A DNA stretch of 64,000 nt from Polytrichum commune (lineage: Eukaryota > Streptophyta > Polytrichopsida > Polytrichales > Polytrichaceae), in assembly GCA_950295325.1 (NCBI GenBank), contig OX485805.1, positions 55,204,758-55,268,757 on the forward strand, read 5' to 3'. This document shows, in pieces, positions 1 through 11,506 of this stretch (position 1 is the stretch's first letter; each line of letters starts with the position of its first letter). Both the position numbers and the translations under genes were made by a program. The notes under the pieces were generated by a model, which saw only the letters and a program-made list of their open reading frames with translations, was not told the DNA's origin and made no database searches.

Positions 1-3000
1 TCGTCTTCTATGCCCTGTAAGTCAATCATCTCAACACCAGATTCTCCAACTGCCTCCCTTGACTTCCTAAGTTCAGTTTCAAAGGAAGGAGTGAAACTAG
101 GAGCACAGTCAAGGTACCAACCACCTCCAGTGAGATGTGAGGTTGACCATGTACGTTGTTGATTTGCTGAGAACATGCACGTGGAGTTAGACCTGTCAAG
201 CCATGCTGAGAGGAATATAGGGAGATCTTCTTTTGTTATTGTTCCTTTTGCAAGGAGCTCGTACTTGAAATACCTGCGGGAAAGACACAACTCATCATTA
301 AATACCTTGCAATTGACATAGCTGCCATATTAAAAACCAAAACACTAGGTAGATATCAATAGCAACCATGTTTGTAGGTAGTAGAGTTTGAATACCATAA
401 AATGTGTCTCGGGACCGAGACACTCAAACTAGGCCCTGGAATTTCAGAGATTTCTAGGCTTATATGAAACTAGGCCCTAACTAAGCTTATATCAGGTTAC
501 CCTAACTAAGGTTATATCAGACTCCCCTAACTAAGATTGTATCAGATTTCATTACCTAAGCTAATCTCAGATTGCACTAACCAAGCTTAAACCAGACTAC
601 CCTAACTAAGCTTATATCAGATGTCACTAACTAAGCTTATATCAGATATCACTAACTAAGCTTATATCAGATTACCCTCACATCATATTACACTTATAAC
701 ACACAAATCTAACCTCATATCGGATTGACCTTAATACAAGCATATCTAGAAATCACATCAGAATGCACTTATAACACACATATCTAGCCTCATATCAGAG
801 TACACTTATACCAAGTATAGGTAGATATCAATAGCAACCATGTTTGTAGGTAGTAGAGTTTGAATACCATAAAATGTGTCTCGGGACCGAGACACTCAAA
901 CTAGGCCCTGGAATTTCAGAGATTTCTAGGCTTATATGAAACTAGGCCCTAACTAAGCTTATATCAGGTTACCCTAACTAAGGTTATATCAGACTCCCCT
1001 AACTAAGATTGTATCAGATTTCATTACCTAAGCTAATCTCAGATTGCACTAACCAAGCTTAAACCAGACTACCCTAACTAAGCTTATATCAGATGTCACT
1101 AACTAAGCTTATATCAGATATCACTAACTAAGCTTATATCAGATTACCCTCACATCATATTACACTTATAACACACAAATCTAACCTCATATCGGATTGA
1201 CCTTAATACAAACATATCTAGAAATCACATCAGAATGCACTTATAACACACATATCTACTATGATTATAGGTAGTAGAGTTTGAATACCAGAAAATGTGT
1301 CTCGGGACCGAGAGACTCAAACTCGGCCCTGGAAAATCAGAAATGTCTAAGCTTAAATCAGATTACCCTTATACCCACAATTGCAAACTAACCTCATATC
1401 AGATTGCATTTGTAACCCACATATCTAACCTCACATCAGTTTGACCTTACTACTTGAATATCTAGACATCACATCATATTTCACTGCAAACACACATCTC
1501 TACCCTCATATCAGAGTACCCTTATACCAAGTAAATCTAGATTTCAATATCAAATATCATTGTAGGGTTTAGAGTTTGAAGACCAGAAAATGTGTCTCGG
1601 GACCGAGACACTCAAACCAGGCCCTGGAATTTCAGAGATTTCTAGGCTTATATGAAACTAGGCCCTAACTAATGTCACTAACTAAGCTTATATCAGATAT
1701 CACTAACTAAGCTTATATCAGATTACCCTCACATCATATTAAACTTATAACACACAAATCTAACCTCATATCGGATTGACCTTAATACAAGCATATCTAG
1801 AAATCACATCAGAATGCACTTATAACACACATATCTAGCCTCATATCAGAGTACACTTATAAGGAGTACCTGTAGATATCAAACATTGCTAACTAACCTT
1901 ATATGAGATTAAACTTATATCAACCATATATAACCTCATATCAGATTTCACATATAACCCTTAATACAACCAAATGTAGAGCACACACCAGATTTCACAT
2001 ATAACACAAATTTCTAACCTCATATCAGATTACCCTAATACCTCAAAGTGCATACTAACATCATATGAGAGTACATTTATAACACACATATAGAACTGTA
2101 GTATGAAAGGAGAGAACTCACCGAAAGATAACTCTTCGGACAATCAAGTCTGTCCTGTTAAATCCCTCAAATTCGTGAGTTTTGTTAAAGGCCTCCTGCC
2201 CTCGGAAGAATGTGGGAAACGCGTTGTCCCATAATTTCATTCTACAGTCCTCGATGTATGCAACCAAGGTCAAGGGCTCGCTGGGTAGTGCAAAGTTGAT
2301 AGGAAGTCTGTCTTGGCGCAAAGTGTCTTCAAATATAATGGAAGCCTGATCGGATATCTGTATATACAGAGAGTGAATATGAACAAGAATTTGAGCAACA
2401 TCGATTCATATATTGAAATAACCGTGAAACCAAGAGAAAGACCAATTAATGTAAGGGATCAAATCAAGTAACACCGAACTAAAGGGTACATAGGGGATTA
2501 TGTACTCACTCCTTCCCAAAAACATGCCTTGGCTAGGAATGCCTGCAATTTGTCCTCATTGGTGGGCTTGGTTGGCAGTTTGCGAGCCTCACGTGTTGAT
2601 GAAGAGGAATTGAAATATTCCAACCATTTGATTTTACAAGCGGGTGATGCTTTTGTAGTAGCGATCAACTGCAATTTCTCTAAGTTGAGCTCGGGTGCAA
2701 TTGAGTTAAGAGTATAGTGACGCGCAATCTGTGACCCATAGAGCAATATATTAAGATCATGGAGATTAATGAATTACTTGAAAAATGTAGAATGGGTTTT
2801 AAAGTAGTGGACATACCTCCCGAAGCCATCCATCTGTTAAGTCTGGGTTTGCCACACAAACTAGTTTTGACATTTTCTTATGAAGTGCCTCGGCTCTCTT
2901 TGAAGCAGCGACCTTCATGGCGGCTGTTTTTTCAGCAGTAGACACCTCTCCATCCGTTTGCTCAAGAAGTTGACGAACGCCCTCATCTGCAGCAAGTACC

Positions 3001-6000
3001 AGTTTGTGCTGGAAAGGGATTACCATAGTTAGTTTGTAATCAAACAACTGCGACAAAAAAGAATTATGAAAGCACATAAAGAAACAAAAACATTCAAACA
3101 TCAATTATAAGTACCAAATGTTGAAAGGAATTAGATATAAGAGTAATCACATCATCAAGCATCAACATCACATCATACCTGGAAGATGAAGCTCGTGAAT
3201 ACATGTAGATTTAATGAATACCATGTCTTCTTTGAAGTTTGAGATTTCTTGCACCTTTTAATGTCAGAGGGAGTCAAAATGTCTTGGTACTGTTCGAGCG
3301 GCATAAGTCCATACTTCTGCACCCTAAATAGAGTGTGAACTGTGTTTGTCTTCACGTGAGAGTCTTCCGTATGTCTACAAGTAACAATCATATATTAAAG
3401 ACAAAAACAAAATAATATATTTACATAGATGAAAACCTCAAAAAGTGGACTTAGAAAACTTACTTGTTGATATTATGCATAACTTACATAACAATACCAA
3501 TTTTTCCCTTGGTGTCAAGGAGGATGCTATCCACCAAAAAATGCCAGGACTCTTCTGTTTTGTGAAGTCGTTCAATATGGTTCAACCAAGCCTGCCGCCT
3601 ATGGTTCCCGTCACAAACAAAGAACATCAAATTCGTAAAATTGGCTAACTCTGGAACGGACAGAAGAAAAGAGTTGAATTGTTCATTTTTGGCACTCCAA
3701 ATAGGACCCCACGATGCCTTATCAGCCTCATTAACCTCATGTGTTTGTCCTTCTTCATTTGTTATTGTCACATAAAATACCGAGGCACCCTCTCTATACC
3801 CATGCACAAACTCCTGCTCCAATTTAGCAAGATCACTTGGGAGAGTTGGCCTCACCATAGGCATGGCCAACATTCTGCACAAGGGAATAGGGAACCTTGA
3901 GGAACTCAGGGGTTGGACTCTCAGTCGAGAAATCGTGGCAACAGAATTAAGTTTCTGTCGGTTCCTGATATCATCTTCATCCCCTTTATATGGATCTCTA
4001 TCTCCAAGCCCCTCTTCATCCTCATCCTGACCCTCTTCAGAATAGTCTAGAGAAAACAGAGAAAGAGCAGGAACATCCTCCATTGCCTTGTTCTCTACCT
4101 GCAAAATATATGTACTAGTTAATCAAGGAGAGAACATGAGCTCAGCTGCCATCAGTTATAAGTGTATGTGGTATTGTTTGACCATCAAAAGACATGTCTC
4201 GGGACCGAGACACTAGTACTAGGCACAAATATTCAACTCATGAAATAGTGATCCTTACATCGGATCACCCTCTTAGCTCACATTGCAAATTTACAATATA
4301 TCAAATTACACTTATATCAGGTTACAATTATATAAGATTACACTCATATCAGGTTACACTTATATCAGACTACACTTATAGCCCCTAAAATCATAGTGAG
4401 GTGGAAGAGTTTGATAGTCTCAAATAGTCTCTCGGGACCGAGAAACTAGAAATCAACTCTAAAATTCAATTTCAAACCTACCTATCCTTACAGATATCAA
4501 ACCTTAGATCAGATTACACTTCTAACAAACATTTCTAACATCATATCAGAGTACACTTATAACAAGCATATCTAGATATCAATATCTACTATGATTGTAG
4601 GTAGTAGAGTTTGAAAACCAGAAAATGTGTCTCGGGACCGAGACACTCAAATTCGGCCCTGGAATTTCAGAAATTTCGAAGCTTAAATCAGATTACCCTT
4701 ATACCCACAAGTCCAAACTAACCTCATATCAGATTGCACTTGTAACCCACATATCTAACCTCACATCAGTTTGACCTTAATACTAGCATATCTAGACCTC
4801 ACATCATATTTCACTTCAAACACACATGTTTGGTGTCAAATCAGAGTACCCTTAAACCAAGTAAATCTAGATTTCAATATCAAATATCATTGTAGGGTTT
4901 ACAGTTTGAATACCAGAAAATGTGTCTCGGGACCGAGACACTCAAACTCGGCCCTGGAATTTCAAAAATTTCAAAAATTAAATCACATTACCCGTATACC
5001 CATGAGTCCAAAGTAACCTCATATCAGATTGCACTTGTAACCCACATATCTAACCTCACATCAGTTTGACCTTAATACTAGCATATCTAGACCTCACATT
5101 AGATTGCACTTCAAACACACATGTTTGGTGTCAAATCAGAGTACCCTTATACCAAATAAATCTAGATTTCCATATCAAATATCATTGTAGGGTTTACAGT
5201 TTGAATACCAAAAATTGTGTCTCGGCACCGAGACTTCAAACTCGGTCCTGGAATTTCAAAAATTTCAAAAATTAAATCACATTACTCGTATACCCACAAG
5301 TCCAAACTAACCTCATATCCGATTGCACTTGTAACCCACATATCTAACCTCACATCAGTTTGACCTTAATACTAGCATATCTAGACCTCACATTAGATTG
5401 CACTTCAAACACACATGTTTGGTGTCAAATCAGAGTACCCTTATACCAAATAAATCTAGATTTCCATATCAAATATCATTGTAGGGTTTACAGTTTGAAT
5501 ACCAAAAATTGCGTCTCGGCACCGAGACACTCAAACTCGGCCCTGGAATTTCAGAAATTTCTAAGCTTACATAAGATCACCCTTATACCCACAAGTCCAA
5601 ACTTACCTCATATCAAATTGCACTTGTAACCCACATATCTAACCTCACATCAGTTTGACCTTAATACTAGCATATCTAGACCTCACATCAGATTGCACTT
5701 CAAACACACATATCTAACCTCACATCAGTTTGACCTTAATACTAGCATATCTAGACCTCACATCAGATTTCACTTCAAACACACATGTGTAGTCTCATAT
5801 CAGAGTACCCTTATACAAAGTAAATCTAGATTTCCATATCAAATATCATTGTAGGGTTTATAGTTTGAATACCAGAAAATGTGTCTCGTGACCGAGACAC
5901 TCAAACTCGGCCCTGGAATTTCATAATTTTCTAAGCTAAAATCAGATTAGCCTTGTACCCACAATTGCAAACTAACCTCACATGGGTTTGACCTTAATAC

Positions 6001-7334
6001 TAGCATATCTACACCTCACATCAGATTGCACTTGTAACCCACATATCTAACCTCACATCAGTTTGACCTTAATACTAGCATATCTAGACCTCACATCAAA
6101 TTTCACTTCAAACACACATGTGTAGTCTCATATCAGAGTAGCCTTATACAAAGTAAATCTAGATTTCCATATCAAATATGATTGTAGGGTTTACAGTTTG
6201 AAAACCAAAAATTGTGTCTCGGCACCGAGACACTGAAACTCGGCCCTGGAATTTCAAAATTTCTACGCTTACATCAGATTACCTTAATACCCAACATAGC
6301 TAACTAACCTTAGAAAACCTAACACTTGTAACCCACATATCTAACCTCACATCAGTTTGACCTTAATACGTCCATATCTAGACCTCACATCAGATTTCAA
6401 GAACTCCAAGAACGACACAAAACCCTCACCTTCACCCTCAACCGTCAACCCTCCCCCTCACCAGAAATGTCTCCCTCGGCAGGTATAGGTGTCTACCTTA
6501 TTTCAGTTCACAATCTTGGATCTCCGAACACTATGCAAAAAAATAAAATTCAGGGTGTTTTTGTGTGGGACAACGTACCTCTTCCCCGAATTGCTGTTCT
6601 TCATTGTCCATTTTTGCTTCGCGAAGATCACCTTTATCAGCGCCTTGATCGAATTCGCCAAGGATTTGTTAAGTGTATATGTCCGGTGCTCATTAGCTAT
6701 GAATTTGGCCTTATACAGTGTTAGCATTTGAAAGACCCCTTACCCTAAACCCAAAACCATTCAAGTCACCAATTGATTACAATCTTTACAAACCTGCTCC
6801 TCACTTTGATCTGATGTTGAGGCACTGGAGGTTGCCTCAGGTTGAACCTGTGTCTGCGTCATTCCCTGTTCCAGATACCCAAACCAAACCCAATTCACAA
6901 TCCCCCACCAAACATAAAACACAACATAAAGGAGCCGATACCATTGCCCACACAACAAGGGAATTTAGAGGGTCTCATCTGTTCCAACTATCCGTGATAG
7001 AACTTAACATTATGATTGCACATATAAAAATTTCATTATGATTGCAGATAAACATCACCTCACTGCCCCCTTTGTCAACTTCGTTGTCTTCCTCCGATAC
7101 ATGAAATAATACTACTGGAGCTACCTCTGGAACATCAAACGTTTTTTCCCCTTTGGAACCTCTACTTGTGCCCCTAGAAGAATTAACCCCTCGTCTACCC
7201 ATTGTTGTCCGCAAGTTGTACGGCGTTCCTAAGCTCCCTCTTGATTCTAACATTTGCCTTCTCTCAATACGCCTCTGTTTTTCAATAGTCCTCCTAATCT
7301 CTCGATCTGCTCTCGCTCTCGACCTAGTGTTCAT
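1..7334 (-). CDS. ParB/sulfiredoxin-like DGNHRR-box protein, multi-exon, 3' end beyond window
   Basis: Eight exons join with correct GT-AG sites and consistent phases: 7334-7059, 6865-6794, 4098-3488, 3374-3179, 3008-2817, 2728-2510, 2345-2122 and 273-1, continuing off the window. No internal stop occurs over about 690 codons. The N terminus (about 65 residues) is very basic and probably nuclear. An acidic stretch in exon 3 is followed by a core with S-R-F-x-I-P-L, P-M-V-R-P, then F-F-V-C-D-G-N-H-R-R-Q-A-W and W-H-F-L-V-D-S-I. The G-N-H-R-R-x-A-W box with a following hydrophobic strand recalls the G-E-R-R-x-R-A box of ParB/Srx-fold proteins; this is a family-level resemblance only. A decayed paralogue lies at 37020-38023, with the phase-2 intron after the core at the same place. 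The first two exons are supported by phase and splice sites only. It diverges from a MULE transposase and may be that transposon's second gene. Biochemical function is unknown. Confidence 0.62.
345..2121. repeat. Satellite array with palindromic core, in an intron of the ParB-like gene
   Basis: Two nearly identical 474-bp units begin near 349 and 822, followed by degenerate units. Each contains short sub-repeats of the type AACTAAGCTTATATCAGATT and one near-palindrome GTGTCTCGGGACCGAGACAC (9-bp arms around GA) at about 404, 876, 1297 (one mismatch) and 1592. The array fills the intron between exons 2345-2122 and 273-1 of the minus-strand gene. No coding signal is seen. Confidence 0.85.
4190..6400. 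repeat. Satellite array, ~295-bp monomers, second intron block
   Basis: This is the same family as the array at 345-2121. The palindromic core recurs near 4195, 4430, 4627, 4922, 5217, 5512, 5881 and 6217. Spacing is 294-295 bp in the middle of the array and 336-369 bp later. Variants change the central dinucleotide (GA to CA) or one arm. Monomers also share the motif TTTGACCTTAATACTAGCAT. Short open frames inside are chance products of the repeat. The array lies in the intron between exons 6865-6794 and 4098-3488 of the ParB-like gene. Confidence 0.85.
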
Positions 7335-7774
7335 CTCTAATAATATTGAAGCAAACAGATCTTATATATCATTGTCAACTCTGTCATAATTAACATCTAT
7401 TCTCCATCATTATGTTCACATTTTGGATAATTGTGTTCACATTGGATTTAGATAATTAATCTGCATTTCCTTGATTTATTCCTCTGTTAATCCACACAGC
7501 ATTAATACACTACAATTGGCGGCACTAAAACCTATTCTACATAATGGAATCCTGCCATGTCACATATTTGGTGGTTGATAAAGTATTGACTATTATTGTA
7601 GTACATTCTTTTCCTACATGAAACAGGGTGTCCAACATTTACATAAATAAACATTGACTATTAATTGATCTAACATGTTATCAAATATTCGCGCATTGGT
7701 GTCTACCCTAGGTGTATATAATACCCGATTGCTTGTACCCATTCCTTCATGTCATCTCATCATATTCTTCTCCA
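7335..7774. promoter_or_regulatory. Divergent promoter region between ParB-like gene and MULE transposase
   Basis: The 440-bp AT-rich spacer has two outward TATA-like boxes. TATATAATA at 7715-7723 on the plus strand is about 52 bp before the transposase ATG at 7775. TATATAAG on the minus strand (7362-7369) is about 28 bp before the first ATG at 7334. The latter leaves almost no 5' UTR, so the true ParB-like start may be a later in-frame ATG. Confidence 0.4.
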
Positions 7775-10700
7775 ATGGGTACTGACTCAAGTCTCCCAAG
7801 CCCTGCTCCTTTAGGTTCTCCTAGTACATCTCAAGTTCACACCACGTTGTCCATCGATGGTTTCGCAGTTGTCAACAACATGAAGATTGACAACCCATCT
7901 GACTCCTCAGTTACTCCGGCGGTCATGGTTCAGAGTCCACATGCACGGACTCCATCCTTGCAAGCGGATGTTGCAACGCTGATAGAGGACTTGTCTACTT
8001 TACAGACTCATGCATATTCTAGAGTAGGGGTTATTAAACCGGGCACGTACTCTAGATCTGTATTAAGGAGTTTCCCACTTCCCAAATGACAGAAACTCGG
8101 TTGCGCAGGATGCACTGCAATTCATAGTTTAGGGATTGACCATTGTCATAAACATGACAGTGACAAAAATGGCAAAGGGCCCCATAAGCGTTTTTGTCGT
8201 TAATCACAATGTAGCATTCTATTGTTTGGGATTTATTATTGCAGAGCTACTATCATGCTCTCCACATTATTCGTGGCGGCCGTCATTCTTATGGCCTTAT
8301 TTGCCAATATATATTATAACCAACAATGTTTAGAATGTATGTCTGTTCTTGGTTTCTACTATTTGAAAACAGGTAAACATAACACCTTGTGAGTGTATAT
8401 GATACGCCCACCTCTTTTGCTCTATTTATATTGGAATATTATGTTTGAAATAGATATCGGTTTCTTACCTATCTGGGACTTGCATCCAAAAATGGTTTTT
8501 CAGCCGTTTTTCAGCTTACTCTCCATGTCTCTCTATTATCTTCTGAAATTCTGCTTGCTGGTACATAAATTACCAGTTTGCACAGTAATTTGTTCCCTCT
8601 TATATATTCATGCCATTTCAATGTTCACAGTACTTGTTTTGTTCAGAGTTATGTGGTATACTATGGCCCTGCTTCGTGCTGAACCTCATTCTGTTCCGGT
8701 CCTCTTTCCATTAGGTGAAGACGGTCATGCTATAGTCACTTGTGCAACATTGAGTTTGAGGTTTCAATATCGTGAGGTCACTATCTTTGTCGAAGAAGAA
8801 GTTTTTGACGATCATACCGGTCTAGTTTCACATGCAGTTCGTCAGACTAGAGTAGATAATGACGTCGGTACGTTCTGGTTGTTGAAGCCTGGAAAATATC
8901 GTGTATATGGAGTCTCTGAGCCTATGTTTGAGTGTTCCACTGAACTTCTAACACCCAAGGAGTCTTCCACTATTAGCATTGAGAGACCGGTGCTGTCTAA
9001 GGTCAAAATTGAGCCCGGTCTAAATACAATTTATGAGTTGAGTGATGATTCCGACGGCAATGTTGAATTCTTAAAATCAACGAGCAGAGTCCAAGCTTCG
9101 TTGTCTCCACAAGTAGTTCGCAAGGAAACAACTCCTCCTGTTAGTCCGTCTCCTAATCCTGGTCAGGCCAAGGTTGTGGCAAGTCCTCTTGTCAGTATCA
9201 TTCATTCATTGATGCGCCTTGGAGCTCGTAAGCGGTCCAAAAGTGTGTTATCTCGAATTAACTTTGATGCGATCAGACTCCAGCAGGTTGATTACCTTCC
9301 TCCTCGTTACGATGGGGACGTTATCTTCGAGTTTCCACCTTTAGGTGACCATGGCCATAATACAAAGGCCAAGCTGCTTCGTGGAATGGATAGAAGGTAC
9401 GATGGCCATGCTTGGACTCGCACAATTACATTCAATATTCAAAATGATCTGAAGCTTTTGTTTCGTGCATCTTCTTGTTTGGGCCACCTCCGTTGCGACA
9501 ATCCTGCCTATGAGTATCTTCAGCGAGACCATAGGATTTCCAAAGTGAATGAAACAGAGTGGGAAGGATTATCTGAGAAATTGTTTGAAGTGGGTTCCAA
9601 GCCTCCAACTGGTTCGACCGTTGTTTGCAAATCATGTAACGTCCCTCCCACCTGTGTTGTTGTCTGCACTGCCAAGATCTACTATGTTACCGCGACACCT
9701 CACATGACGAGGGCTTGTGTGCACTTGGGATCTCACGACCATCCCGTCAAGTCAGGTGATCATCGGGACTTCATCGATTTGACAAACACCTTGATTGGGG
9801 ATCAAGTCGAACGCACCCCATCAGCCACTCGCTCCGCTATTGTGCTTGAAACTGCAAAGGAAGTATTGGGCCCACTCCTCCTTGCTAAAGAAGGTGACCC
9901 ACAAAAGATCTTGGAGCTGGACGAGCTGCAAGTTATTTTCGATCGGTGTAAGCACCTCACCTCGCCCAACATTCGTAACGCAGTCACCACGTTCAGGACT
10001 ATGCGTCGCTTTGGAGTCATGGACAGTATTACCAAGTTACGCGGTGCTAGCAATTGGAGGTTTGTGCAACAGAATAGGTTTCCAGGGCAAGGAGCGGACA
10101 TGGACAAGGTCTTTGTCTTCAAGATGTCTGAAGTTGGACCGGGCAGCGGAGTCGACCTTGTCAAACGAATGCAACCCGGTGGTGACTTGGAGAACTCCTG
10201 GATAATGTTTGACCATGTCAAACGTGTCAGGTCGTGGACGACAATGGCTTGCCATGTGTACGATTCCACATATTGCCGTGTCATGACCATCGCAGTATGC
10301 GACATGCAGTCTGAAGATGTTGCAGCCCAGTCAGTGGTATGAAAGAACCTGAACGCTCTCATGGCTCAACATGGAGTGGACAAAGTCAATTTTAAAGGTT
10401 TCATGGCCGACAATGCCCAAACCAACTGGAATGCTGTTCGAATCATTTACGAAAGTGGAGATGTGTCTAAGAAGATGGTGGATAGAGAGAGGACTTGTCT
10501 TTTCCATTGGACGCAGTCCTTGGAGAAACATACCAAGGCCGATATCCGTCAAGACCTGCAACATCAGCATCGAATACTATGCCAGCAATACAAGAATGCA
10601 AAATCGATGGCGGAGGCCGAGACAAAGTATTTGGCAATTCGGGCATGGTGGATGTCATCCGGGGCAGCAACTGAACAAGGTCTACCTCGACTGGAGCTCT

Positions 10701-11506
10701 GGCTGGCCTTCTGGCATTTCCGTTACCGCCAATGGGGTGGATTTATGGAGTTGGTAAGTCTATGTTTCCCTCTATATTTCCTGTATAGTTCCCACTTTAT
10801 GCTTCAACTACATTGATTCCGCCATTATTCTAATTCGGACTGTATGGGCATTGCAGGATCTAAATGAAGCTGAACTAGCGGAAATGCCATCCTGTAACCT
10901 TGCTGAATCTATCCACAACAAGTGGAAGCAACAATCTGGCGATCGGGGCAGCGACCTTTATGTGGCAACAATCGATGACTTCGTGCGTGCTTTCATGCAG
11001 TGCTCAGCATATTCCCAATTCCTAAAGGGAGAGAACCCTGGAACTGGACCGTCGAAGGAGGAATTGAAGTTGAGGCGTGCTCAGAGGTCTACCGTAAAAA
11101 CAGAAATCTCGAAACCGCTGCATAAGGCCATCTTGAAGATGCCTAGCGGTGACGAGTGGTGCACCAGGACTCCCCACCTCGAAGGGGAAGAGGTATTTGT
11201 TTCTCTGAAGCGTAAACCGGATACTGCTTTCGGTGACAAACGTGAATCTCACAGGCCAGACAAGATCAGTATATCCCGACCACGCGTCCAAACCAGATCT
11301 GCCCGACTGAACGATTCTCCATCTCCTGTGACAACTCCAGATTCTCCCACAACTCCATATTCTCCCACAACTGCAGATGAAAACCAACCGCAATTTCCAA
11401 CACACAACGCTCCGCAGCGGGTGGATCGGCACCACGTCACCGCGATTGAGGAGACATTATGCAACCCTGCCTAGTGGCACATCGCACAGCTGCCTAAGAC
11501 ATCTGC

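Noticed and set aside
4771-5629. Repeated short frames resembling a conserved peptide (M-T-L-I-L-A-Y-L-D-L-T)
   Set aside because: They are translations of the satellite monomer and vary with it; they lie in an intron of the opposite strand.
9802-10362. Minus-strand frame of 186 codons inside the MULE
   Set aside because: Shadow of the transposase exon, with no domain of its own.
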